Source: Cyanobacteria bacterium FACHB-471 | Lineage (GTDB): Bacteria > Cyanobacteriota > Cyanobacteriia > Elainellales > Elainellaceae | NCBI GenBank assembly: GCA_014695345.1 | Contig: JACJOC010000052.1 | Span: 62,001 to 126,000, forward strand | Length of the DNA: 64,000 nucleotides | Direction of reading: 5' to 3' | Shown here: in pieces, positions 1 through 8,995 of the stretch | How positions within the stretch are numbered: the stretch's first letter is position 1 | How the letters are laid out: each line of letters starts with the position of its first letter | Notes under the pieces: generated by a model | The model's database searches: none | Told to the model about the DNA's origin: nothing | Seen by the model: only the letters and a program-made list of their open reading frames with translations | Position numbers and translations under genes: made by a program

Positions 1-2
1 TA

Positions 3-1130
3 TTGTTTATTCTGCTAGCTGCTGATTTGTCTTTGGCTAGCGTCTTCGCCCTGGGTCGCGGCGCAATCTTAACGGTAGCAGTGCTGATGTTTGTGATCCG
101 CCCAATCACGGTTTGGCTCTGCACCTGGAATAGCGGACTGAATTGGCGGCAAAAGCTATTTGTCTGCTGGGTTGCCCCCAAAGGAATTGTTTCTGCCTCG
201 GTTGCCTCTTTGTTTGCAATTCTGCTCACGGAGCGGGGGATCAACGGGGGTGACTCGATCAAGGCGCTGGTCTTCCTCACGATCCTTTCGACTGTATTCT
301 TGCAAGGGCTGACCGCAGGATGGGTTGCCCGATTGCTTCGGATTACCTCAACTCAGGCAACCGGAGCTGTGATTGTGGGCTGTAATCCGGTGAGTCGCTT
401 AATTGCACGGCTATTTAAAGACCGGGGAGAATTAGCCGTTTTAATCGATACCGACCAGGAAGCCTGTCGAGAAGCTGAGCTAGAAAATATCACCGTATTT
501 GCCAGCAGCGCTTTAGATACTGAGGTGCTAGAAAAGGCAGGTCTAGCAACGGCAGGAACGTTTTTGGCGATGACCAACAACGGCGAAGTGAATTTGGTGT
601 TGGCACAACGAGCCGCCGAGGAATTCAGCCCACCTAGAGTTTTGGCAGTGCTACCGCCAAGCGAGTCGCAGAACGCAAACCCAGCCGCTAAAACCAAAGC
701 TCAACCCGCTTTTATGGCGCAAATGCCGCTGAAAACCTGGAATCGCTATCTCAGCGACGGGGCCGTGAAACTGGGTGAAACGACATTGCGGGAGTCGGGT
801 CTATTGTTTCAGCAGGCGCATCTCAGAGCCCTGATTCGGGCAGAGGAACTGGTGCCGCTGCTGGTTGAGCGAGAAGGTCGGTTGCTGGTGGTGACTGCGG
901 CAGAAGACTGGCAGGTAGGCGATCGCATCATTTACTTGCTCCACGACCCACGACCCAAACTGCTCAAACGTTTGTCAGGTGGGATACCTCAAACCCGTCT
1001 TGCGATTGAGAAGCTGTCTGAGGTAGAAGAAATTCCGATTCCTGCTTCGCCTCTATCAGAATCGTTGTCCCAAGAATTGTTAAAAGAACCGACAGAGGCA
1101 GAAGCGGCTCAATCGTCAACTTCGAGCTAA
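3..1130 (+). CDS. Na+/H+ antiporter (CPA1/NhaP type) with C-terminal TrkA-N domain, 5' part missing
   Basis: This is the C-terminal part of an inner-membrane cation:proton antiporter; the frame is open to the left edge, so the start lies outside the window. The first ~110 residues are hydrophobic and contain WVAPKGIVSASVAS, matching the conserved AP(R/K)GIV segment of the last transmembrane helices of CPA1 exchangers. From about residue 120 a Rossmann-type TrkA-N domain follows (GAVIVGCNPVSRLIARLF, then LIDTD), the usual nucleotide-binding regulatory domain for K+/Na+ transport. The last ~60 residues are polar, rich in Ser and Glu, and probably disordered. No functional partner is adjacent. 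The substrate ion (Na+ or K+) cannot be read from this part. Confidence 0.85.
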   Translation: MFILLAADLSLASVFALGRGAILTVAVLMFVIRPITVWLCTWNSGLNWRQKLFVCWVAPKGIVSASVASLFAILLTERGINGGDSIKALVFLTILSTVFLQGLTAGWVARLLRITSTQATGAVIVGCNPVSRLIARLFKDRGELAVLIDTDQEACREAELENITVFASSALDTEVLEKAGLATAGTFLAMTNNGEVNLVLAQRAAEEFSPPRVLAVLPPSESQNANPAAKTKAQPAFMAQMPLKTWNRYLSDGAVKLGETTLRESGLLFQQAHLRALIRAEELVPLLVEREGRLLVVTAAEDWQVGDRIIYLLHDPRPKLLKRLSGGIPQTRLAIEKLSEVEEIPIPASPLSESLSQELLKEPTEAEAAQSSTSS

Positions 1131-1247
1131 GGACTTGTCAAAATCTCCATAACCGACTACTGGTTAGACTTGAGGAAGTAGCGATCGCAAAATTTGACCG
1201 ATCGATTGTGACCCCTGAACCCTGACCGACTGACAAGGAAAACCCTG

Positions 1248-4115
1248 ATGAAGCGCAAGAATCATAAAGTCGTTGCATTGGTAGCCCAGAGCGGTATCGC
1301 CCTTTCCTTTTTGCTAGGGTCGATTGGGTTTGTGGCTCTGCCTGCGCGATCGGCAGAATCGCTGACAGAGTTAGATTCTTCTAAGTTGATCCTGGCGCAA
1401 CGGCTGACAGCAGAAGAGCGTGAAGAACTGGAGCGACTGCGCGAAGCACAGCAAACCCAGGAACAGGTACAGGCTGAAGCCAATCAAGTTTTTAGCCGCA
1501 CAACGACATTGTTTAACGTTTTGCTGGCAGTACTGGCGCTGTTGCTGGTGGGGGCGATCGCAGGCCTCTGGCTATTGAGAAGAGCTGTAATTCGAGAAGT
1601 AACCGCGATCGCCAAGAACCACGTTAAGGAGTTGGGCGACCTGGAAGGCGAAATCGTCAAAACTAAGGCGGAAGTCGATTCAATTCTGCAAGAAGCCGAA
1701 GACATCGCTGACGAGCTAAGCCAGTATGCCGACAAGTTTCAGGCTGAAGTGGGCAGCAAGCGTGATGTTTTGTCGAAACTGGTGGCTGAAATCACTCAGC
1801 TTAAAGACAAGACTGCTGCTGAGTTCGAGACACATCTGAAAGCAATTCAACAAAAGCTGGACGATTCAGAATCCACCTTGGCGGCTCAGTTGTCTGAGGT
1901 TCAGGTGAATGTGGTGAACCGGAAAGACCAGACGCTACAACACCTGGTGACTTCAGAGCAAGATTTTACTAGCCAGCTAGACGAATTGCGATCGCACACG
2001 ATTTCCCAGAAAGATCAGGTCTTGCAAAACCTGAGTGAAGCAGAACAAAACTTTGGGGTACAGTTGAACGAATTGGGAGCAGGGGCGATCGCCCGCAAAG
2101 ACCAATCTCTGCAACACCTGGAGCAATCCGAACAAGAATTTGTCGCTCGTCTAGCTGCCCTGCAATCCGAAGTTACGACGCAAAAAGATCATGTGTTTGA
2201 ACGCCTGGGTGGACTGGAAGCAGAACTAGCTCCCAAGTTTAACGAGCTTCAGCAGAGCGCAGCGTCTCAAATTCAGCAGCAGCGCGACTCTATTTTGCTG
2301 TACCTGAAGACGCTAGAGTCGGAAGTTGCGTCACAGATGAATGCGCTTCAATCAGACGCCCAAGGACATAAAGACGGCACGCTACAAAACCTGAAAAAAC
2401 TGGAGTCTGATCTGGCAGCTCAGTCTGCATCCCTGCGGGCTAGCGCTCAAAATCGTCAGGCAGAAACCCTGCAAAACTTGGAAAAACTAGAATCTGACGC
2501 AGAAACGCGGCTTGCTGAAGTGCAGCAAGGCGTTCAAGGGCTCAGAGATGAGACGTTGCAAAACCTGGAGCGCTTGCAGGCACAGGCAGAAACCCAACTG
2601 GCTGAGCTACTTCAGGGCATTCAGGGACGCAGAGAAGAAGTGCTGCAGAATCTGGATGGCTTGCAGTCAGGATTTTCTGACCAGCTCTCTCAGCTTCAGC
2701 AGGGCGCACAGGGAATGAGAGATGTGGCGCTGGAAAATCTAGACAGGCTCCGGTCTGAAATTGAGGCGCAGCTTACCGAACTGCAAACTGCCTCTGATGA
2801 GCGCAAGCAGCGCATCTTTGAGAACCTGGAGAAGATGGAGGCTGAGCTAGCGAACCAATTGTCTGAGGTGAAATCAGATGCGCGATCGCAAAAAGACATT
2901 ATTCGCCAAAATGTAGAGAAACTGGAAACCCGATTTGCAGCAAAGGTATCTGAGCTAGAGTCTACTTTGCAAACTGACGTGCAAAAGGAAAAAGACGGGA
3001 TTCTGCAAAACTTGCAAAAGCTGGAAGCAGAAATTGCTAACCAGCTATCCGCCGTTCAATCCGATGCTCAGAGCCGTAAAGAGCAAATCCTCCAGCAGCT
3101 TGCCGAAGTGTCGCCGCAGTTCATTGCCGAATCGTTTGAGTCTGACCTCCAGCAACGCCTTCAGGAGATTGCCCAACAGCTAGAAACGCTGCGGTCAAAC
3201 CGTCCTCAGCTATTCATGACGGCAGACGACTACATTACTCAGGGCAACACGCTATTTGAGGAAGGGCGCTACGAAGGGGCAATCGCTCAATACGATCAGG
3301 CGCTTGAGGTGCAGCCCAACAATCCTCAAGTTTGGTATCAGCGGGGTCGAAGCCTCCAGGAAATGCAGCAGCACGAGTCGGCGATCGCCAACTTCGACAA
3401 AGCTCTGGACTTTAACGCTGACATTCCTGCCATCTGGTATCACCGGGGCGTCAGCCTGAGAGAACTGAAGCGCTACGAAGGTGCCTTTGCTGACTTAGAC
3501 AAAGCCGTTCAAGTACAGCCCCAGGACGCGAAAGCATGGCTCAACCGAGGATTAACCCTGAGTCGCTTAAAGCGCCAGGAAGAAGCGATCGCCTCCTTCG
3601 ATAAAGCCATTGACCTTAAATCCGACTACCACGAAGCCTGGGTCAATCGCGGCGTGGCGCTAGGCACTCTGCAACGCCACGAAGAAGCCTTCAAAGCCTT
3701 TGACCGGGCTACCCAATGCCAACCTGATGACTCTGTGGCATGGCTCAATCGAGGCTTAGCGCTAGAAGAACTGGGTCGATTTGAAGATGCGCTTGCCTCT
3801 TTTGATCGCGTTCTCCGACTCAAGCCCGATTCTTTCAAAGCGCTAGACAAAAAAGGCTATGCCCTGGTGAAACTGGGACGCGACCGGGAAGCGATCGCCC
3901 AATTTGACAAAGCCCTCGACCTCAAACCCGACTACGCCAACGCCTACTACAACAAAGCTGTCTGCTATGTGCTGCAAGGAGAAGTCGATCCAGGGCTAGA
4001 GAATCTTCAACGGGCGATCGGACTCAACCGCAGATATCGCGACGATGCTAAAGCCGATCCCAGCTTTGATTCACTTTGGGAAGATGAGTGGTTCCGGCAG
4101 TTAGTGGAGGATTAG
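1248..4115 (+). CDS. Membrane-anchored protein with 29-residue coiled-coil repeats and C-terminal TPR domain
   Basis: A 955-residue protein with a signal-like segment (residues ~8-36), a clear transmembrane helix (~88-112), a long coiled coil and a TPR domain (~657-930, about eight repeats with W/Y..RG....L...EEAI..FDKAL signatures). Between about residues 224 and 640 the coil shows roughly fourteen tandem units of ~29 residues, each starting like KDQxLQNLexxE and ending near QLxELQ. This predicts a long rod carrying a protein-binding head. The ATG at 1248 has AAGGA ten bases upstream. The stop codon lies inside the first arm of a long inverted repeat. The function is unknown; a scaffold at the membrane is likely but inferred. 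Confidence 0.8.
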   Translation: MKRKNHKVVALVAQSGIALSFLLGSIGFVALPARSAESLTELDSSKLILAQRLTAEEREELERLREAQQTQEQVQAEANQVFSRTTTLFNVLLAVLALLLVGAIAGLWLLRRAVIREVTAIAKNHVKELGDLEGEIVKTKAEVDSILQEAEDIADELSQYADKFQAEVGSKRDVLSKLVAEITQLKDKTAAEFETHLKAIQQKLDDSESTLAAQLSEVQVNVVNRKDQTLQHLVTSEQDFTSQLDELRSHTISQKDQVLQNLSEAEQNFGVQLNELGAGAIARKDQSLQHLEQSEQEFVARLAALQSEVTTQKDHVFERLGGLEAELAPKFNELQQSAASQIQQQRDSILLYLKTLESEVASQMNALQSDAQGHKDGTLQNLKKLESDLAAQSASLRASAQNRQAETLQNLEKLESDAETRLAEVQQGVQGLRDETLQNLERLQAQAETQLAELLQGIQGRREEVLQNLDGLQSGFSDQLSQLQQGAQGMRDVALENLDRLRSEIEAQLTELQTASDERKQRIFENLEKMEAELANQLSEVKSDARSQKDIIRQNVEKLETRFAAKVSELESTLQTDVQKEKDGILQNLQKLEAEIANQLSAVQSDAQSRKEQILQQLAEVSPQFIAESFESDLQQRLQEIAQQLETLRSNRPQLFMTADDYITQGNTLFEEGRYEGAIAQYDQALEVQPNNPQVWYQRGRSLQEMQQHESAIANFDKALDFNADIPAIWYHRGVSLRELKRYEGAFADLDKAVQVQPQDAKAWLNRGLTLSRLKRQEEAIASFDKAIDLKSDYHEAWVNRGVALGTLQRHEEAFKAFDRATQCQPDDSVAWLNRGLALEELGRFEDALASFDRVLRLKPDSFKALDKKGYALVKLGRDREAIAQFDKALDLKPDYANAYYNKAVCYVLQGEVDPGLENLQRAIGLNRRYRDDAKADPSFDSLWEDEWFRQLVED

Positions 4116-4198
4116 GGGTTAGGGGCTGAGAACTCCCTTATTCAGGAGGGTTTGGAACCTGAAACAGTCGTAGCCCATAGTCCCCAGCCCCTAACCCC
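4115..4198. terminator. Inverted repeat between convergent genes, possible two-way terminator
   Basis: Two perfect 14-bp arms, GGGGTTAGGGGCTG at 4115-4128 and its complement at 4185-4198, are separated by 56 bp. They sit exactly between the convergent TPR and DUF928 genes, so a bidirectional stop or transcript-end hairpin is plausible. There is no clear T-run. The G/C-run pattern also resembles short dispersed palindromes common in cyanobacterial spacers. Confidence 0.5.
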
Positions 4199-4204
4199 TA
4201 GCCC

Positions 4205-4921
4205 CTAAAACAACGGTTCATTGGCGATCGCCCCTAATCCCACAGAACTCAACAGTTCATCCAAGTTAGCGTTCACGGTCGGGTCGTTAGGGTTCGCGCG
4301 GCTCAATTCGACTAGCGTCGAGAGCGCTTCGTGCCAGATGCCTGCCTCGGCGTAGATGATTGGAATTTCCTGAGGCTGAGCAGTTTGAACCTGGTTGAGC
4401 AAGCTAGAGTCAGGTGCAACTCGCTGCACCCCACCCTGTACGCTCATATCAGCAGACCGTTCGTCGGCATTGCAGATAATCGTGAAATACCAGTAATAGC
4501 TTTCGCCCACTTCAAGGGGTCTTTGCCCCGCCTGTTCAGGCAGTTGAATGCTAGCGATTCCAGGATTTCCAGTGATTTCAAATGAGGTGCTGTAAACTAA
4601 CTCATCAGTGCCCTCGTGATAGAGGACAAACTCCGCTGTGGTCGCAGTGGTTGGGGGCAGATAGGCAAAGAAGGTTGGATAGGCTTGGGTGGTTAAGCCT
4701 AAGTTGGTTTCAGGCAGCAAGGCAACCAGTCCGCGATCGCTAGCTGCACAGAGCGCACTCCGCGACGCGCCAGCTTCACGGTTTCCGGGCGCTCCAATCG
4801 AAGGAGAATTAAATCGAATACTCGCCTGAGCACTGGTCACATTAGAAGAACTGGCGATCGCCGCCAAACTCAGCAGCAAGGTGACGGTTGATTTCACGAA
4901 ACGGGGGGATAGCCTGACCAT
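4205..4921 (-). CDS. Secreted DUF928 family protein
   Basis: A 238-residue protein with an N-terminal signal peptide (about residues 1-32, ending TSAQA). The body shows the DUF928 pattern: a region beginning near GLVALLP, a TYPTFFAYLP-like segment, the FVLYHEG strand, a W(Y)F strand with Cys, then PIIYAEAGIWHEALSTLVEL and the C-terminal LLSSVGLGAIANEPL. DUF928 proteins are a mainly cyanobacterial family of unknown function, often found beside CHAT, CHASE2 and TPS exoprotein genes; here this copy stands alone, while a second copy lies at 35569-36432 in such a context. It is probably periplasmic or exported. Confidence 0.85.
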   Translation of the reverse strand: MVRLSPRFVKSTVTLLLSLAAIASSSNVTSAQASIRFNSPSIGAPGNREAGASRSALCAASDRGLVALLPETNLGLTTQAYPTFFAYLPPTTATTAEFVLYHEGTDELVYSTSFEITGNPGIASIQLPEQAGQRPLEVGESYYWYFTIICNADERSADMSVQGGVQRVAPDSSLLNQVQTAQPQEIPIIYAEAGIWHEALSTLVELSRANPNDPTVNANLDELLSSVGLGAIANEPLF

Positions 4922-5066
4922 GACGATTATTCCTAGATTCTGTTCTGTGCTTCAGGTACTTTGAGCTAAATTACGGTTGCTGCAATGTGAAAATCTGGCA
5001 AAGTAATTCGCTCAAGGGGGCTTAGTGACGTTGATTGTGGTGTTGTTGCCAGTCTCACCTCTAGCA

Positions 5067-5083
5067 GCGGTTGAAACAACCGC
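5067..5083. terminator. Hairpin downstream of the PBP4-like gene
   Basis: A perfect 7-bp inverted repeat (GCGGTTG, 3-nt loop, CAACCGC) lies ~45 bp past the stop of the minus-strand peptidase gene. A second short inverted repeat (CTTAAG at both ends) lies at 5094-5111. Neither has a T-run in the minus direction, so the terminator reading is tentative. Confidence 0.35.
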
Positions 5084-5125
5084 AGTTTAGGGTCTTAAGT
5101 CCGAACTTAAGCGCATCACAGAATT

Positions 5126-6013
5126 TCATTCACAAGGGGTCAGTCGTGACAGTTGCAGCACGACCTGATCGATCGCCTGTAGCATCGTGTCACCCGACGC
5201 ATTGGGCTGATTCGCCAGAATGCTGAAGACAATCTCCCCATATTGTGGGTTATCCAAGTAGCCAGATAGAGCTCTGACTCCGTTTAAGGTACCGGTTTTA
5301 GCATGAACTCTGCCTTGGGCAGACGTGTTGCGAAAGCGGTTTCTTAGCGTTCCGCTGACTCCCCCCGTGGGCAGCGAAGAATAAAAGAAATTGCCCCCGT
5401 CGGCAGACTCCATCGCTCTCAAAATTGTGACAAATGTAGCCGGACTGGCAACATTAGAACGAGACAATCCTGAACCATCGACCTGTCGGTAGCCGCTTGG
5501 GTCAACTCCTAACGGAGTTAACAGATTCCTAACCATTTGAGGTCCACCCAACCGTCGCAAAAGATTGTCTGCATAGCCATTGTCACTGTTTAAGTTTGTG
5601 ACTCGAATGATTTCTCGCATTGAAGCTGAATCATTCAAATTTTGCGGATCAAAAGTTTGCAAAGCCGCAGCAGTCGTTAACAGCTTCACATTAGAAGCAG
5701 GAATCAGAAGTTGATTAGAATTGCGGCTGTAAAGTACGTCTGATGAATCTAAAGACTCGACTAAAACGCCCCATCTTCCACCTGCAAAACTAGGGCTATC
5801 AATAATGTTATTGATCACAGGTTCTAGAACATCTGGACAAATGCCATTGTTTCTTTGTTCTGGGGGTGGAACATAGATATCAACAGCATTCGATTGAGCC
5901 AAAACTGCTGGATTTTCAACGGTTGCACCAGCTTTAGAGTGAATAGGACTGCCAGCAACCAGCAGCACAGCAGTCAACGAGAGAAACTTCAGCCAATGGC
6001 TAATTCGATTCAT
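5126..6013 (-). CDS. Minimal PBP4-type D-Ala-D-Ala carboxypeptidase (peptidase S13 family)
   Basis: A periplasmic penicillin-binding enzyme of the DacB/PBP4 class that would trim or cleave peptidoglycan cross-links. The ATG at 6013 is preferred because it gives a normal signal peptide (MNRISHWLKF then a hydrophobic stretch to about residue 30); a longer frame reaches 6091 but adds an odd extension. All three active-site motifs are present: SNVK at 107-110 (nucleophile Ser107), SDN at 143-145 and KTG at 239-241, with the family segment VDGSGLSRSN at about 178-187. At 295 residues it is much shorter than E. coli DacB (~477): SxxK to SxN is ~36 residues instead of ~240, so the inserted accessory domains are absent. 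Confidence 0.85.
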   Translation of the reverse strand: MNRISHWLKFLSLTAVLLVAGSPIHSKAGATVENPAVLAQSNAVDIYVPPPEQRNNGICPDVLEPVINNIIDSPSFAGGRWGVLVESLDSSDVLYSRNSNQLLIPASNVKLLTTAAALQTFDPQNLNDSASMREIIRVTNLNSDNGYADNLLRRLGGPQMVRNLLTPLGVDPSGYRQVDGSGLSRSNVASPATFVTILRAMESADGGNFFYSSLPTGGVSGTLRNRFRNTSAQGRVHAKTGTLNGVRALSGYLDNPQYGEIVFSILANQPNASGDTMLQAIDQVVLQLSRLTPCE

Positions 6014-6134
6014 GGAATTCGTAATCTTAGCGTGTGAGGAGGAAGGGTAGAGAATGCAGATCAGTACCCTGCGGGCAAATTTACCATACAACGCTAAGTG
6101 AAGGATATCAGGATGGCGATCGCCCCCTCATCCC

Positions 6135-7157
6135 TTATCCTTCCCCTTCATACCCCTCGCCTCCTGTCACCTTTCCACGAAACACAACGTACTGGTAAAG
6201 ATTGTAAAACAGCATCACCGGAATCAAAAATCCGATAAAAATGATCATGATCACCAGTGAACTGGCATCGGCAGCTGCTTCATAGATCGTGATCTCAGTT
6301 GGAATGATGTAAGGAAAAACAACGAGCGCTAGTCCGATAAACGTCAGCACAAACAGCAAAATTGTCCAGATAAAGGGAGCGCGTTCTGCTTTGCGGTTGA
6401 GGCTTAACAGCAGTTGAGAAATCAGCAGAATTCCAATAACTGGAATCACAGCAAAAATATAAATTAATGGCTCTTGAAACAATCGAGCTCGGGCAGTTTC
6501 ATAAAAGATTGGAGTTGAAACCGTGATAAAAATTGCGCCAATGAGTGTCGTCCAGGCGGCAATTTTAGCCGTTCTGTAGTGGGTTTCCTGTAACTCTCCC
6601 TCAGTCTTCCATACGAGATAGGTCGAGCCGATTAGCACGTAGCCCTGGATTAGTGTGAGAGCCACCAGCACCGTTTGCCAGCTTAGCCAGTCCCAGGTGC
6701 CGCCGATGAAATGCCCGGCATCGTCGACCGCAATTCCCTTGAGCACCGCCCCCAGCGCAAACCCTTGCCCCAGTGCCGCCGTAAAGCTGCCGCCGCCGAA
6801 AGCGATGTTCCAGAAAAACTTGCGAGTGGCTTGTTCGCGAAATTCAAAGGCGACGGCACGGAAGATGAACCCAAACACCATCAGAAAAATTGGGATGTAG
6901 AGCGCACTCAAAATCGTGCTGTAAGCCAGCGGAAATGCACCAAACAATCCCCCGCCCATCAACACCAGCCAGGTTTCGTTGGCATCCCAAATATTGCTGA
7001 GGCTGGTCATTAAAAGACCGCGTCGTTCGTCATCGTCGGAGGTAAGGGAAAGAATGCCTACGCCTAGGTCAAATCCGTCTAGCATCACGTAGAGGAAGAG
7101 AAATAGGGCCAAAATTCCAAACCAAACCTGTGGCAGGAAATACTCTAACGTTTCCAT
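6135..7157 (-). CDS. cydB: Cytochrome bd oxidase subunit II
   Basis: A 340-residue polytopic membrane protein that starts like CydB (LPQVWFGILALFLFLYVMLDGFDLGVG) and contains NIWDANETWLVLMGG, both hallmarks of the family. With CydA it forms a quinol oxidase reducing oxygen to water, in cyanobacteria placed in the thylakoid or cytoplasmic membrane. AGAGG precedes the ATG at 7157 by a normal distance. CydA carries all haem groups and is normally encoded just upstream; here the upstream neighbour is ilvE in the same direction, and no cydA is present in the window. The length is typical and no frameshift is seen, so it looks functional, with its partner elsewhere. Confidence 0.93.
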   Translation of the reverse strand: METLEYFLPQVWFGILALFLFLYVMLDGFDLGVGILSLTSDDDERRGLLMTSLSNIWDANETWLVLMGGGLFGAFPLAYSTILSALYIPIFLMVFGFIFRAVAFEFREQATRKFFWNIAFGGGSFTAALGQGFALGAVLKGIAVDDAGHFIGGTWDWLSWQTVLVALTLIQGYVLIGSTYLVWKTEGELQETHYRTAKIAAWTTLIGAIFITVSTPIFYETARARLFQEPLIYIFAVIPVIGILLISQLLLSLNRKAERAPFIWTILLFVLTFIGLALVVFPYIIPTEITIYEAAADASSLVIMIIFIGFLIPVMLFYNLYQYVVFRGKVTGGEGYEGEG

Positions 7158-7235
7158 AAAACCTCTTTATTGCTGTGTTTCAACAGTCCGCTACTAGGGC
7201 GGCAAGGTTGGCTAACGTTAGCGTAACGTAGACGT

Positions 7236-8150
7236 TTATTCAACCGAGATAGTAAACACCCAATCTTTGTAATCTGGATCGCGGTTTTCGGTAATGGCAG
7301 AGAGCTTTTCGCGCAGCTTGTCGGTAACGGGGCGATGGGTGGACAGCTTGAAGTTTTCGATGCGGCTGACGGGGGTAATTTTGGCCGCAGTGCCGCTGAG
7401 GAAGACTTCGTCAGCGATGAACAGTTCTGACTTGTCGATGGGGCGCTCGGTGGCTTTGATACCCAGATCTCTGGCGATCGTTAAGACGCTGTCTCGCGTA
7501 ATGCCTTCCAGAATGTCTTGCTCATATCCGGGGGTGAAGATCTCGCCATTTCTGACGATGAAGATATTCATCCCGGAGGCTTCGCTGACCTTGCCCTGGG
7601 AATTCATCAGGATTGATTCGTCGAAGCCAGATTCAACGGCTTCCGTTTTGGCGAGGGAGGAGGTGATGTAGGCTCCGCTGATTTTGCCGCGCAGGGGTAA
7701 GCTGCGATCTTCTTGCCGATACCAGGAGCTAATGCGGCAGCTTACGCCTTCGGGTGAGAGGTAGTCGCCCAGCTCTAAACCGTAGATGAAAAAGTCTTTT
7801 TTTACATTGTGCAAGCGGGGAGCAATGCCCAAGTCTGAGGTGTAGACAAAGGGGCGAATGTAGAACGAGGTGGCGGGTTTGTTCTTTTGAACAAAGTCTG
7901 TGATGATCTGCTGAATTTTGTCGGCGGGTAGGTCGTAGTGCAGCAGTCGGGCGCTGTTGCTCAGCCGTTGACAGTGGCGATCGAGCCGAAACAGCAAAAT
8001 TTGCTTAGGGTTTTGCGGATCAGGAATACCGCGCAGTCCACCAAAGGCTCCAGTCCCATAGTGCAGAGCGTGGGTTGCAATAGAAATTTTTGCCTGGTTA
8101 AACGGAACGAACTGATTTTCAAAGTAAGCGACGGGCAAAAAGTCATGCAT
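7236..8150 (-). CDS. ilvE: Branched-chain amino acid aminotransferase
   Basis: A 304-residue fold-type IV PLP enzyme that interconverts Leu, Ile and Val with their 2-oxo acids using glutamate/2-oxoglutarate. The sequence has the expected ATHALHYGTGAFGGLRG start, the R-x-D-RHCQRL helix, the PLP lysine in RGKISGAYITSS, and SEASGMNIF followed by GITRDSVL. The ATG at 8150 is chosen over an upstream frame extension because the family begins close to LPVAYFENQFVPF and AGAGG lies ~12 bp upstream. It ends 78 bp before cydB on the same strand; co-transcription is possible but the two are not functionally linked. Confidence 0.93.
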   Translation of the reverse strand: MHDFLPVAYFENQFVPFNQAKISIATHALHYGTGAFGGLRGIPDPQNPKQILLFRLDRHCQRLSNSARLLHYDLPADKIQQIITDFVQKNKPATSFYIRPFVYTSDLGIAPRLHNVKKDFFIYGLELGDYLSPEGVSCRISSWYRQEDRSLPLRGKISGAYITSSLAKTEAVESGFDESILMNSQGKVSEASGMNIFIVRNGEIFTPGYEQDILEGITRDSVLTIARDLGIKATERPIDKSELFIADEVFLSGTAAKITPVSRIENFKLSTHRPVTDKLREKLSAITENRDPDYKDWVFTISVE

Positions 8151-8299
8151 AGTAAAGGTAAACCTCTGGAAGTTGGATGGACTACCCCAGTACATCAAAT
8201 TAGCATTACTTACTATAAGTGATCTGTATGACTGGGGTGTCAGGATGTGAGACAGAAATTTACTGGGGCAGAATCCTATTCACGCAGGAAGAACGTTGC

Positions 8300-8995
8300 A
8301 TGGCGAAGTTGATTTTGGTGCGACACGGGCAAAGTACCTGGAATGCGGCAAACCGCTTTACCGGATGGGTCGATGTGCCGCTGAACCATGTGGGAAGACG
8401 GGAGGCGATCGCCGCTGCCCAAAAAATCAGCCCCTACCAAATCAACGTCGCCTTTACCAGTCTGCTGATGCGGGCAATGGAAACGGCCGCAATTTGTCTA
8501 ACAGAATGTGTCGGCGTTTGCGGTGGCAAAAGTCCTGTGTTTAAGCATGAGGCAGATGACCCCAACTGGCACGGTTGGGACAAATATAGCGGTGACCACA
8601 GCCATGAAGTTCCTATTTTCATGTCTTCGTCACTGGATGAGCGCTACTATGGCGACCTTCAAGGATTTAACAAGGCGGAAATGGCGCAGCAGTTTGGGGA
8701 AGAGGTGGTTCACCAATGGCGGCGATCTTTTTCGATTCGTCCCCCCGGAGGAGAAAGCCTGGAAGACACAGTGGCTCGAACGGTACCCTTTTTTCTCGAT
8801 CGCATTCTCAAGCATCTGACGACGGGCGATAACGTCCTGGTTGCCGCTCATGGAAATTCTCTACGTGCCCTGATTATGCAGCTTGACCAGCTAGAACCCG
8901 ATGAAGTGCCTGCTCTGGAACTGGCAACCGGAATTCCAATTGTCTATGAGATCACACCAAAGGGCGAAATAACACACAAGACTGTGTTGGTATAA
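8300..8995 (+). CDS. gpmA: 2,3-bisphosphoglycerate-dependent phosphoglycerate mutase
   Basis: A 231-residue histidine phosphatase superfamily enzyme interconverting 3- and 2-phosphoglycerate. It starts MAKLILVRHGQSTWN, where the RHG histidine is the one phosphorylated, followed by NRFTGWVDVPL, the dPGM-specific block. The ERYYGDLQGFNK and RRSFSIRPPGGES blocks and the second catalytic His in AAHGNSLRA are all present. The ATG at 8300 has AGGAAG just upstream; the frame extends further 5' but without homology. It is transcribed divergently from ilvE. ERYYG replaces the usual ERHYG, a small deviation. Confidence 0.9.
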   Translation: MAKLILVRHGQSTWNAANRFTGWVDVPLNHVGRREAIAAAQKISPYQINVAFTSLLMRAMETAAICLTECVGVCGGKSPVFKHEADDPNWHGWDKYSGDHSHEVPIFMSSSLDERYYGDLQGFNKAEMAQQFGEEVVHQWRRSFSIRPPGGESLEDTVARTVPFFLDRILKHLTTGDNVLVAAHGNSLRALIMQLDQLEPDEVPALELATGIPIVYEITPKGEITHKTVLV

